Shown here one piece after another: positions 8,965 to 19,000 of a stretch of 64,000 bases of DNA. The notes beneath the pieces were generated by a model. That model did no database searches. It worked only from the letters and a program-made list of their open reading frames with translations, and had not been told where the DNA came from. A program made the translations under genes and the position numbers. Numbering within the stretch: the stretch's first letter is position 1; each line of letters opens with the position of its first letter. Source of the DNA: an uncultured Clostridia bacterium (GTDB lineage Bacteria > Bacillota > Clostridia > TANB77 > CAG-508); NCBI GenBank assembly GCA_934168305.1, contig CAKPNF010000004.1, forward strand, positions 1 to 64,000, in the 5' to 3' direction.

Positions 8965-11640
8965 ATGAATCAAGACAATACAAAAAGTATTACAAATGAT
9001 TTGAAAAAAATATTAAAAAAATTAATGAAAATTTTAATAAAAAAGCACTTTATAATTGTTTTGGTAGTTGTTATTCTAGTGATTATATTATTATCTTCTT
9101 TTATTATGGTTGTTAAATTAGATGATGGTAAATATTATGAAGGAGAAAGTGAAGAAGAAAAAGCAAAAAATGTTCCATATACTGTATCGGAGTATTTAAA
9201 AAATGTAACATTTAGTGGAACTGAAGGAATAATTGCTAAGGATTCCCAGGGAAATAATATATCGGTAGATGAAATTTGGAATAATTTAGTTGATAATGAA
9301 AGTGATATAAAGAATTATTTATCAAATTCGGAAGATTTAAAAAAACTAATTGAAGCTGAGGTGATAACGCAGTATCCTAAAATAGAAGGATTGAATAGTG
9401 ATTATTTAAATGGAAGTATAACATTTAAGAGACATACATCAAATGGGGAAAATATTGTATTGCAATATATAGATAAAAATGAATTTGACAAAAAAATAAA
9501 TAATAATGATAAAAATATTTCAAATTATTATACATTAGATGATAATAAAAATGTTTTAATTGGATATGTTGAAGTTAATACAGAAACTTTAAAAACAAAT
9601 GATACTGATGCTGAGATATCTGAATACTCAAATTTAACAGAAGATAATAAAAAAAGTGATGGTACATATTATAAAGAAGAGTATAGTGTTAAATCAATGA
9701 GTATTCCATATATAAACTTAATATCACAATATAGAATGCCTTTTCAATATCTTTGGTCTTTGCTCGTTATTAGTAGTGACAGGGAATTTGTGTTGGAATT
9801 AGCAAATTTAGTTGAGAAGAGTGATATAATAATTTCTATATTTGATAATACAACAACGTATGTAACTAATGATCATTTTACATATAATAAAATGATGAGA
9901 ACAGATACTTATGCTAAAGTTAAACCGGATGATGATTTTGGAATAACTGGATATCCTATAGACAGAAAATGGGCTGATGAAGACGAAAATAATGTAGATG
10001 ATTCAATGTACCCAGCAACATATAGTATGGATGAAACAGAATATAATGTAATAGATATTAAAACAACAGAAACTAATACGCCATTTTTAGCTGTAACGAA
10101 AGCGGATATTTGGTGTTTAAGTATGTCTAAAGAATATTATCAATGTTTGAATAATAATGGAAGCAATGAAGTGAATGAGACGAAATTAGAAGATACAAAA
10201 TTTGTTAAAATGGAAAAATTTATGGAGACATCTGATTCTAATTCGGAACTATTAAAGAATACTAAAGCAGAAAACCTGGCAAAAGAAGTTGAGAAATATA
10301 TTGAAAAGAAAATTAAAGAGAAATCAAATGAAGAAAAGAAAATTACTGTAAAGGTGACTTATGTAGAAAATAAATATTATAAACAAAATATAAATAGAAA
10401 ACATATAAACAGTTCTTCTACAGTTTCTGCAGAATATGTTGCTGGAGCAGAAGAAAAAAAACCAAAAGTAGACAGTAATTCTGAACAACCAAATTTTGTT
10501 ACAATATTAAATAAAGCAGATTACAGATATACAGAAAGAATATTGACAGATTCAGCCACAGAATGGTTATTTGAATTGTTGGAAAATAATCCAGATACTG
10601 TAAATATGATTGAATTAACAAAATATTTATTTTATAAAGCAACAAATGATAATTCATTTTGGAATGGTAGTGATTATGATTTTTCTATATACGATTCAAA
10701 CTCTTTTTCATCAATAGATAATGGAATATATGGTGGGACTATTCAAGAAAAGGTATGGTTTGCATTAAAAAATTTAGGAAATAGTGATATTGCAATAGCT
10801 GGAGCTATGGGAAATATACACTTTGAATCAGTAAATTTTGATCCTACGTATATAGAAGGTGGATATACAGAAACAAATGGTGGAATTGGTATTTGTCAAT
10901 GGACTAATAAAAATAGAGGTTCTGAAGGTAGAAATACAAATCTAAAAAAATATGCTAGTAAAAATAATAAAGATTGGAGGGATGAAGATATACAGGTTAA
11001 TTTTTTAATAGCAGAGTTAAATATAGGTGGTGGTGCCGATGGATTAGCATCATATCAATTATTAGACAGGAGAAGTTTTTATGGGACAAGTTTAGCTTGT
11101 GCTGATGGATGGATAAATGCGAAAACTGTAGAGGATGCAACGATAGCTTTTTGTTATTCTTTTGAAAGACCAAGTTCAGCAGCGGCAAAAAAATCACTTC
11201 CTGAGAGAAAGAGGTACGCTCAAGAATATTATAATAAATTCCATGATACAGGAGATAATAAAAGTAAAATGAAAAATTTATTAATTGAAGCTCAAAGAAT
11301 AGCCAATAATAATAATTATACATATAGTCAAGAGAATAGAATGAGTGAATATCAATATGATTGTTCAAGTTTGGTATATAGATTGTATAAAAAATATTTT
11401 AATATTGAGGTGCCTAAAGCTACAGCATTATATAGTGAAAAATATAGAGTTGGAAAAGCAATGGCTGTTAAATTACAACCGGGAGATGTATTGTGGAGGC
11501 CAGGACACGTTGTTATATATATTGGTGAAGGAAAATATGTAGCTGCACAGGGAGATGATCTTCCAATACAGGATCAAATTAAAGTTTATAATGATAAGGC
11601 TTCCAATTATGTGTATGTTTATAGATTTATAACACAATAG
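8965..11640 (+). CDS. T4SS cell-wall hydrolase: phage-lysozyme-like plus NlpC/P60
   Basis: An 891-residue protein that locally opens peptidoglycan for the secretion apparatus (VirB1/Tn916 Orf14 role). It has a TM helix near residues 26-50, a long linker, a lysozyme-like domain (about 589-700) with GAMGNIHFES and GGIGICQWT, and a C-terminal NlpC/P60 peptidase (about 765-891) with catalytic Cys800 in YDCSSL and His848 in GHVVIYIG. The first domain would cut glycan strands and the second stem peptides. The AAAGGAGG site is 8-9 bp from the ATG. The middle 400 residues match nothing I recognise. Confidence 0.88.
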   Translation: MNQDNTKSITNDLKKILKKLMKILIKKHFIIVLVVVILVIILLSSFIMVVKLDDGKYYEGESEEEKAKNVPYTVSEYLKNVTFSGTEGIIAKDSQGNNISVDEIWNNLVDNESDIKNYLSNSEDLKKLIEAEVITQYPKIEGLNSDYLNGSITFKRHTSNGENIVLQYIDKNEFDKKINNNDKNISNYYTLDDNKNVLIGYVEVNTETLKTNDTDAEISEYSNLTEDNKKSDGTYYKEEYSVKSMSIPYINLISQYRMPFQYLWSLLVISSDREFVLELANLVEKSDIIISIFDNTTTYVTNDHFTYNKMMRTDTYAKVKPDDDFGITGYPIDRKWADEDENNVDDSMYPATYSMDETEYNVIDIKTTETNTPFLAVTKADIWCLSMSKEYYQCLNNNGSNEVNETKLEDTKFVKMEKFMETSDSNSELLKNTKAENLAKEVEKYIEKKIKEKSNEEKKITVKVTYVENKYYKQNINRKHINSSSTVSAEYVAGAEEKKPKVDSNSEQPNFVTILNKADYRYTERILTDSATEWLFELLENNPDTVNMIELTKYLFYKATNDNSFWNGSDYDFSIYDSNSFSSIDNGIYGGTIQEKVWFALKNLGNSDIAIAGAMGNIHFESVNFDPTYIEGGYTETNGGIGICQWTNKNRGSEGRNTNLKKYASKNNKDWRDEDIQVNFLIAELNIGGGADGLASYQLLDRRSFYGTSLACADGWINAKTVEDATIAFCYSFERPSSAAAKKSLPERKRYAQEYYNKFHDTGDNKSKMKNLLIEAQRIANNNNYTYSQENRMSEYQYDCSSLVYRLYKKYFNIEVPKATALYSEKYRVGKAMAVKLQPGDVLWRPGHVVIYIGEGKYVAAQGDDLPIQDQIKVYNDKASNYVYVYRFITQ

Positions 11641-11656
11641 AGAGAAAGGATGAAAA

Positions 11657-12985
11657 ATGGATAAAATAAAGAAATATATTATTATATTTGTTTGTGCTAT
11701 TATAATTCTTATATTGTTAATATTTTTATTAAAATTAAAACAAGAAAATGAAAATAATAAAAAAATTATGGAGGGGGATCCAGGTGAAACAATAGAAATA
11801 ACTAATAAAATAGAATATGTTGATGATTTTTCTACTTTTAAAACAGTAGAACAATGTATTCAGCAATATTATAATATTCTTAATAATGAATCAAGTAGTT
11901 TTTATGGAAAAGATGAAGATGGAAATGAAACAAAGATATTTAGTGACAAGGAGATAAGACAAATAAGATTAAACTTATTAAGTGATGATTATAAGAAGAA
12001 TAATAATATAAATATAAATAATATTGATAATTATATAAAAACAAGCAAAGAAGAAATAATGGTTTTAACATTAAAAATGAAGGAACTTAAAAATACTAAA
12101 ATAAATAAATATATAGCACAAGGAATTATACTTAATGTAGATAATAAATTTATTGAAGAATTTTATGTTATTGTTGTTCTGGATCCTTATAATAATTCAT
12201 TTGCAATAGAACCGATTATAAATGAATATAGCAATATAGATGAAATAAAAATAGAAAATAATAATAAGTCTATAGAAATAAATAATGATAATAAATATAG
12301 TGAAAGAGCTTATAGTTATGAAGAAATTTCGAAATATTATTTTTTAACATTCAAAAGATTAGCTTTAGCTAAGCCTGAAATTATATATAATGATTATATG
12401 GATAAAGAATACAAAGATCAAAGATTTGGGACTTTGCAAGAATTTCAAAAATATATAAATCAAAATAATCAGGAAGTATTTAAAACTATGATGAAAGAAT
12501 ATTTAGTCAATTATTATGATGATTATACTGAATATGTAGTAAAAGATCAATTTCAAAATATTTATATATTTAAAAAATACAATGATCAAAAATTGAATTT
12601 TATGTTAGATACATATACAATAACTGCAGATAAATTTAAACAGAAATATGAGGAATCCGGAGACATTGAAAAAATTCAAATGAATATAGATAAATTTTTT
12701 CAAATGATAAATAGGCAGGATTATAAAACATCATATAAGTGTTTATCAGAAGGATTTAAAAATAATTATTTCAAAACAGAAGAAGATTTTTCTAATTATA
12801 TTAGAAATAAGTTTTTTATATATAATAAAATAACATTTAAAAACTATGAAAAAAAGGGAAGTGGACTTTATGTAATTAATATAGAATTGACTGATTTAAC
12901 TGAAGAGAATTCAGATGTGAAAAGTGTTAATATTATTATGCAATTAAAAGAAAATTTTGAATTTGAAATGTCATTTGATATGTAA
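11657..12985 (+). CDS. Membrane-anchored protein with NTF2-like repeats
   Basis: A 442-residue protein with one N-terminal TM helix (about residues 5-25) and two extracytoplasmic regions, each beginning with a helix of the type found in NTF2-like domains (TVEQCIQQYYNILN near 60; IQMNIDKFFQMINRQDYKTSYKC near 340). It resembles the VirB8-like gene at 7966 in layout and may be a second VirB8-type partner. It starts 16 bp after the hydrolase stop and ends the operon at a strong terminator. Function inferred only from context. Confidence 0.55.
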   Translation: MDKIKKYIIIFVCAIIILILLIFLLKLKQENENNKKIMEGDPGETIEITNKIEYVDDFSTFKTVEQCIQQYYNILNNESSSFYGKDEDGNETKIFSDKEIRQIRLNLLSDDYKKNNNININNIDNYIKTSKEEIMVLTLKMKELKNTKINKYIAQGIILNVDNKFIEEFYVIVVLDPYNNSFAIEPIINEYSNIDEIKIENNNKSIEINNDNKYSERAYSYEEISKYYFLTFKRLALAKPEIIYNDYMDKEYKDQRFGTLQEFQKYINQNNQEVFKTMMKEYLVNYYDDYTEYVVKDQFQNIYIFKKYNDQKLNFMLDTYTITADKFKQKYEESGDIEKIQMNIDKFFQMINRQDYKTSYKCLSEGFKNNYFKTEEDFSNYIRNKFFIYNKITFKNYEKKGSGLYVINIELTDLTEENSDVKSVNIIMQLKENFEFEMSFDM

Positions 12986-12994
12986 AAATAAACG

Positions 12995-13052
12995 AGATGT
13001 TTAAGTAAAGTAAATAATAGATAATTACTTTACTTTACTTAAACATCTTTTT
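12995..13052. terminator. Bidirectional terminator between T4SS operon and J-domain gene
   Basis: A long inverted repeat starting AGATGTTTAAGTAAAG (12995) pairs with its complement ending at 13048 around an AT-rich loop, with a T tract on the + side and A-rich flank serving the minus-strand gene. The two flanking genes converge here. Confidence 0.88.
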
Positions 13053-13056
13053 AAAA

Positions 13057-13668
13057 TTATTTGAATAAATTAATAATAAATTGTAAGGCAACATTTTCTT
13101 TATATAGATTAATTAAATAGTTATTAATAAAAGGAACATGCCATAAAATAAAGATTAATAAAGCAATAATTAAAAATGTCAAAATCAAAGCTATGCAGTC
13201 TTTCAGTGTTTTTTTATATACTCTATTTTTTAAATCTTGAATATAAGCATCATAATATGCTTTATTTACAGCATTATTTATTTTTTTATTTATTTCATTT
13301 TCTATATTATTTAATGAATTGTCATAGGTGTTTTTTTGTAAATTATTATAAGAATTAGTATTTATTTTATTTTTCAGATAATTAATTTCTCTTTTTAAAT
13401 TAATATTTTCATTATACAAATTATTGTAATCATCAATTGAAAATTCTGTATTTTTTAAATTTAAATTATAAATTCTTCTTTTTTCAGTATCTGATAAAAT
13501 TTCGTATGCTTCATTTATTTTTTTTATTTTTTCTTCATATTCATTTTTTAATTCATTTTTTTGTAAATCTGGATGATATTTTTTTATTAAAGTTTTGTAT
13601 GCTTTTTCGATGATTTCGGGTGATGCATTTTTGTTAACTTCTAGTATATCATAATAATTTTTTTTCAA
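13057..13668 (-). CDS. J-domain membrane protein (DnaJ-like)
   Basis: About 203 residues from a TTG start at 13668, which is 9 bp after AAAGGA; ATGs at 13686 and 13677 lie before or on that site. An N-terminal J domain contains the DnaK-activating HPD motif in KKYHPDLQ and the NEAYEILSDTEKRR helix. A coiled-coil rich middle follows, then a C-terminal TM helix (LILTFLIIALLIFIL). It lacks the zinc and substrate domains of DnaJ, so it is a J-protein that recruits DnaK to the membrane. Clients are unknown. Confidence 0.8.
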   Translation of the reverse strand: MKKNYYDILEVNKNASPEIIEKAYKTLIKKYHPDLQKNELKNEYEEKIKKINEAYEILSDTEKRRIYNLNLKNTEFSIDDYNNLYNENINLKREINYLKNKINTNSYNNLQKNTYDNSLNNIENEINKKINNAVNKAYYDAYIQDLKNRVYKKTLKDCIALILTFLIIALLIFILWHVPFINNYLINLYKENVALQFIINLFK

Positions 13669-13924
13669 TTGAATCATTCCTTTCATTATTAATATAACAT
13701 AAAATTGAGAAAAAGAAAATAATAAAAAAATAATATTATTTAATATTATAGGTGTTATTGTTATAGGAAAGATATATAATTTTATTATGTGTATTGCAAA
13801 TTTTAAAAAATTATGTTAATATAAATAAAATTTATATTTCAAAAATTTTAAAATCAAAAATCAAGGCAGATCTGCCAAAAATTCAAAGAAAAAAATTAAC
13901 ATAAAAAGAAAGAAGGAATGTGTT

Positions 13925-14761
13925 ATAGGAAAATTATTAGATCCCAAAATAGACTATGTATTTAAGAGAATATTTGGATATGTAGGAAATGAAGAAATAA
14001 CAGTAGGATTATTAAGTTCAATATTAAATAAAAAAGTAAATGATGTAAAATTAGATTGTAATACAATAACAGAAAAAGACTTGCTGGATGATAAGATAGG
14101 AATATTAGACATAAAAGCTAAAATAGATAATGAAATAAATTGTGATATTGAATTACAAGTAGTGGATAAAAAGAATATTGAAAAGAGAATATTATTTTAT
14201 TGGAGCAAAATGTATTGCAAAAGTATTAAGTCAGGAAAAGATTATGATACATTAGAAAAGGGAATAGTTATATTAATACTAGATTATGAATTAGATGGAT
14301 TAAAAGACATAAGAAAATATATAACAAAATGGAATATTAGAGAAGAGAAATATCAAAAAATAATATTGACAGATGTAATGGAAATTTATATAATTGAATT
14401 GCCAAGGTTCAATAAATATAAGGAAAAGACAAATAATAATATATTGAACTCGTGGGTGAAGTTTATGAATGAACCAGGGGTGGAAAATATGGAAGATAAT
14501 AAGGCACTTAGCAAAGCTAAAAAGGTATTGGAAGAAATAAGTCAAGATGAGCATGAAAGATATTTAGCAGAACTAAGAGAAAAGTACATAATGGATCAAA
14601 AGGCAACAGAAGACGCTGGATATGATAAAGGACTCAAGGCTGGAATAGAACAAAATAAAATTGATATTGCAAAAAAATTAAAAGAACAAGATGTTGATAT
14701 TTCTATAATAAGTAAAGTTACAGGATTATCAGTAACAGAAATTGAAAATTTGAAGGATTAA
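13925..14761 (+). CDS. Rpn-family PD-(D/E)XK nuclease / putative transposase
   Basis: The frame is open well upstream of its first ATG (14081) and encodes the expected family N-terminus KLLDPKIDYVFKRIFG from 13931, so the true start lies near 13925. There the codon is ATA, 7 bp after AAGGA; no ATG, GTG or TTG fits. The PD-(D/E)XK core is visible as GILDIKA...CDIELQV. The C-terminus carries the helix-turn-helix-like tail (DISIISKVTGLSVTEIENL) typical of these proteins. About 278 residues. Members are linked to DNA cleavage and recombination. A 12-bp palindrome (13865-13876) lies upstream. The start is unresolved. Confidence 0.75.
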   Translation: MGKLLDPKIDYVFKRIFGYVGNEEITVGLLSSILNKKVNDVKLDCNTITEKDLLDDKIGILDIKAKIDNEINCDIELQVVDKKNIEKRILFYWSKMYCKSIKSGKDYDTLEKGIVILILDYELDGLKDIRKYITKWNIREEKYQKIILTDVMEIYIIELPRFNKYKEKTNNNILNSWVKFMNEPGVENMEDNKALSKAKKVLEEISQDEHERYLAELREKYIMDQKATEDAGYDKGLKAGIEQNKIDIAKKLKEQDVDISIISKVTGLSVTEIENLKD

Positions 14762-14903
14762 TTTAATAAAATTGAAATATAAATTTTAAATGAAAACTTA
14801 AAAGAATAGTAAAATTATAAATACTAATTTTTTAAGTTTTTTTACAATAATAAAAAAAGAAACCTAAATTAAAAAGATTCATATTATAAAATAGGTGATT
14901 AAT

Positions 14904-15758
14904 ATGAGTTTTGGGTTAGCTTTATCAGGTGGTGGCGTAAAAGGTGCTGCACATATAGGAGTTCTAAAAGCATTAAAAGAAGAAAACGTAAAAGTTGATT
15001 ATATAGGAGGAACATCATCAGGGAGTATTGTTGCAACATTATATGCAGCAGGATATAAACCAGATGAAATATATTATATATTTAAAAAGTATTGTAAGAA
15101 AATTAAATATATTGACATAAAAAATATTTTTAAATTATTTTTTGGATTAATAACCACTGGAACCATAATAATTGATGGCTTAAATTCAGGTAAATCTATA
15201 ATGAAATTAATAAATAAAATGTGTAATGAAAAAGATATTTATAATATTTCTGATATAGAAATTCCACTGGTTGTTCCTAGTGTTGATATGTGTACAGGTG
15301 AGGTTGTGTGTTTTACATCTTCTAAAATAAGGGTATTCTCTGATAGCACAATTTTTGTTAATGATGCTGAAATTGGATGTGCGGTTCAAGCTAGTTGTAG
15401 TTTTCCTGCTGTTTTTTCACCTTGTAATTTTAATGGTAATAAATTAATTGACGGAGGTGCTAGAGAAAATGTGCCTTGGAGAGAGGTAAAATTTTTGGGT
15501 GCTGATAAGGTTTTAAGTATTATTTTTGAAAATGAAGTAGATGAAAGCTGTTGTAAGAATTTGATTGATGTTGCTTTTCGCTCTTTTGAATTAATGGGTA
15601 AAGAACTTTCTAAATATGAACTTGATGGAATGGATTATTCTATTAAAATTAAAAGTGAAAAGGTTTCTCTTTTGGATATGAGTAAAATTGATGAATTTTT
15701 TCAATTGGGATATAAAGAGACTAAAAATTTTTTGAAAGAAAATAAAATCAAATTGTAA
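14904..15758 (+). CDS. Patatin-like phospholipase
   Basis: A 284-residue cytosolic-looking serine lipase. It has the oxyanion-hole motif GGGVKG at about residues 9-14, the nucleophile elbow GTSSG near residue 37 and the catalytic Asp in DGGA near residue 187, the Ser-Asp dyad of patatin/RssA-type enzymes. Family members hydrolyse phospholipid acyl chains. The start at 14904 is preceded by AGGTGAT; a GTG at 14895 lies within that site. Cysteine-rich for a protein of this window (clusters near 100 and 215). Confidence 0.88.
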   Translation: MSFGLALSGGGVKGAAHIGVLKALKEENVKVDYIGGTSSGSIVATLYAAGYKPDEIYYIFKKYCKKIKYIDIKNIFKLFFGLITTGTIIIDGLNSGKSIMKLINKMCNEKDIYNISDIEIPLVVPSVDMCTGEVVCFTSSKIRVFSDSTIFVNDAEIGCAVQASCSFPAVFSPCNFNGNKLIDGGARENVPWREVKFLGADKVLSIIFENEVDESCCKNLIDVAFRSFELMGKELSKYELDGMDYSIKIKSEKVSLLDMSKIDEFFQLGYKETKNFLKENKIKL

Positions 15759-15813
15759 TAATAAGTAAATGTTTATTGTATAATAATTTTGCCTTCGAGA
15801 GGAGGTGATATTT

Positions 15814-15858
15814 GTGAAGAAATTAAAGACAATGCTAAAAATTATTTTAATGATATAA
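15814..15858 (+). CDS. Possible 14-residue peptide with very strong RBS
   Basis: GTG-started ORF (VKKLKTMLKIILMI) preceded by GAGAGGAGGTGAT and, 30 bp further up, TATAAT at 15779-15784, and followed 33 bp later by a terminator. The whole unit (about 140 nt) looks like an independent small transcript. The leader CGAGAGGAGGT is shared with the small ORF at 25088. It could encode a tiny membrane-active peptide or be the leader of an sRNA; nothing proves translation. Confidence 0.35.
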   Translation: MKKLKTMLKIILMI

Positions 15859-15890
15859 CTTTTAGATTTTTAGAAAAATGATTAAAAACA

Positions 15891-15922
15891 AAAAGAACAG
15901 GACTGCCATCCTGTTCTTTTTT
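15891..15922 (+). terminator. Rho-independent terminator
   Basis: AAAAGAACAGGA (15891-15902) pairs with TCCTGTTCTTTT (15909-15920), loop of six, followed by Ts. It ends the small transcript after the lipase gene. Confidence 0.88.
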
Positions 15923-16012
15923 AATGAAGGATACTAAAGACTTGTTTAATTAAGCTATTTTATTATATGTCAATTTTTTTAAATTTATGAATGCAATTTT
16001 ATGATTTTTGAA

Positions 16013-19000
16013 CTATATTTTTTGTTCATGTTTAATCTCTATATTTTTAATTTCTTCATCTAAAGCCTTTTTCTCATTTTCTTGTCTTTTTAAATTATCT
16101 TTAGCAACAGTCATTAATAATTTAATTCTATTAGCCTGATTTGTTTCGCTGGCTCCTGGGTCATAATCAACAGGGGAAATATTTGCGTCTGGATATTTTT
16201 GTCTAATTGTTTTAATTACACCCTTACCAACAACATGGTTTGGTAAGCAAGCAAATGGTTGAACACAAATAATATTTGGAATATCATGTTCCATATATTC
16301 AATCATTTCAGCTGTTAAGAACCAACCTTCACCAGTTTGATTTCCTATTGATAAAACATCTTTTACTTTATCTTCTAGATGCCATATGTCACATGGTTGT
16401 AAATACCCTTTTTTTGAGCTTGCTAAAGCTAATTTGACATCTTTTTCTAATATATCAATTAATTTTATTGCTATTTTGCTTATTTTACTTGAAGTTTTAT
16501 TTATGTTTAATAGATTATTAAATGTTATTTTATGTGTTGCCATGAATTTAACAAATCCCATAAAGTCAGGTAAGATTACTTCTGCACCTTCTTTTTCAAG
16601 CATGTCTGCTACAAAGTTATTTCCAAATGGATGGTATTTAATTAGAACCTCTCCAACGATTCCAACTTTAGGTTTTTTAAAGCTTAAGTCTAGTTCTATT
16701 TTTTCAAAATCATTTACTATGTCATAGATACTTTGTTTAAATTCTTTATTTGATGAGTGTTGGACATATTTTTTACATTTGGTCATCCATTCTTCATATA
16801 ATTTTTGAGTTTCTCCTTTGTTCATTTCATAGGCTCTATTTTTTGTTAACATTTTTTGTAATAAATCTGCATATATTACACATTTAATCATTCTTTCAAT
16901 CATTTTTGGTGTTAACTTAAATCCAGGCATTTTTTCCATACCAACAACGTTAAATGAGATTACTGGTACATTGCTGAATCCTGCGTCTTTAAGTGCTTTT
17001 CTTATGAAGCCTATGTAGTTTGTTGCTCTACAGCCACCACCTGTTTGAGACATAATTAGAGCTGTTTTATTTAAATCATATTTTCCAGATTCTAATGCTT
17101 CAATCATTTGCCCTGTAACTAAAATTGATGGATAGCATGCGTCATTGTTTACATATTTTAATCCTGTTTCTACTGTGTGTTGTGTGCATTCTCTTAGTAA
17201 TTCAAGTTTGTATCCTGATGCTTGCATTGCTGATTCTAGTAGTTCAAAGTGAATTGGTGCCATTTGTGGACATAAAATTGTGTAATCCTTTCGCATTTCT
17301 TTTGTGAAGATTTTCTTCTTGATTCCGTAGTCTCCAGAGGCTTTTTCTTCTTCTTTTTTTGAAATTCTTTTGTTCATGCTTGCTAAAAGTGAACGTATAC
17401 GAATTCTTACAGCTCCTAAGTTATTTACTTCGTCTATTTTTATTAAAGTGTACATTTTGTCATAGCTTGATAATATTTCTTCAACTTGGTCTGTTGTAAC
17501 TGCATCTACACCACATCCAAAAGAATTTAATTGTACTAATTCTAAGTTATCATGCTTTCCAACGAAATCTGCAGCTGCATATAATCTTGCATGGAATACC
17601 CATTGGTCAACAACTCTTATTGGACGTTTTGCTTCTGTTTTGTCTGCAACACTGTCTTCTGTTAAAACACATAGTCCAAGTGATGTTATTAATGTGTCAA
17701 TACCATGATTTATTTCAGGGTCTATATGGTATGGTCTTCCTGCTAAGACAATTCCTCTTAAATTATTTTCTTCAATGTATCTTACTGTTTCGGTTCCTTT
17801 GTTTTTAATATCTTTTTTACATTTTTGATATTCTGCTTCAGCTTTTTCAGTTGCTTCTGTTAATTCTTGTTTTGTGAAATTGTATTCTTTAAATTCATCT
17901 AGTTCCATAATTTTTTTAACAAGGTTTTTTTTGTCAAAAGGTAAGAATGGATTCATAAATTTAATATTTTTAGCTTGTATGTTTTCAACATTATTTTTTA
18001 GAACTTCTGAATATGAAATTACTATTGGGCAGTTATAGTGATTGTCTGCTTTTTCATATTCTTTTCTTGAATATGGCATACAAGGATAAAAAATTGTTTT
18101 TATTCCTTTTTCAATAAGGTTTTCTATATGGCCATGTGATATTTTTGCAGGATAGCAAACTGATTCAGATGGCATTGATTCGATTCCTTTTTCATATGTT
18201 TTTCTGGTACTTTTGTCTGATATAATTACTCTAAATCCTAGGTTTGTAAGGAAAGTAAACCAGAATGGGTAATCTTCGTACATATTTAATACTCTTGGAA
18301 TACCTATAGTTCCTCTTGTTGCATATTGTTCTTCTAATGGTTTATAGTCAAATATTCTTTGATACTTATATTGTACCAAGTTTGGTAAATTCTTTTTAGG
18401 TGATGCAACGCCTGCTCCTTTTTCACAACGGTTTCCAGATACGTGTATTGAACCATTGCTGAATTTGTTTATTGTTAATTTACAGTGATTTTCACAGTTG
18501 TTACATCTTGTGTGTGTTACTTTAATTTCAAGTTTGTCAATTTCGTCTGATTTTAATATTGTTGATTTATATTCCATATCAAGGTTTGATTCATATTGTT
18601 CTTTTGAAAGTAGTGCCATTCCATAAGCTCCCATTAGACCTGAAATGTCTGGACGTACTACATTTTTTCCTACTATTTTTTCGAATGCTCTTAAAACAGC
18701 ATCATTGTAAAAGGTTCCACCTTGTACTACTATGTGATCACCTAAAGTTGCTGTGTCTCTAACTTTCATAACTTTTTGAATTGCATTTTTTATTACTGAA
18801 TATGAAAGACCACTTGAAATATCTCCTACTGTATATCCTTCTTTTTGTGCTTGTTTTATTTTTGAGTTCATAAATACTGTACATCTTGAACCTAAATCAA
18901 CAGGTCTTTTGGCTTTGATAGCTTCTTTAACAAATTCAGAAATTTCTAAGTTTAAGCTTTTTGCAAATGTTTCTATAAATGAACCACATCCAGAAGAACA

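Noticed and set aside
1..13000. tRNA-Ser at 5-94 as the attachment site of an integrated conjugative element
   Set aside because: No integrase is present and no repeat of the tRNA 3' end was seen downstream.
13918..13930. A fifth +1 frameshift, at AGG in the Rpn gene start
   Set aside because: AGG is used as a normal Arg codon elsewhere (for example in the SASP gene), and tRNA-Arg(CCU) is present, so a shift there is not supported.
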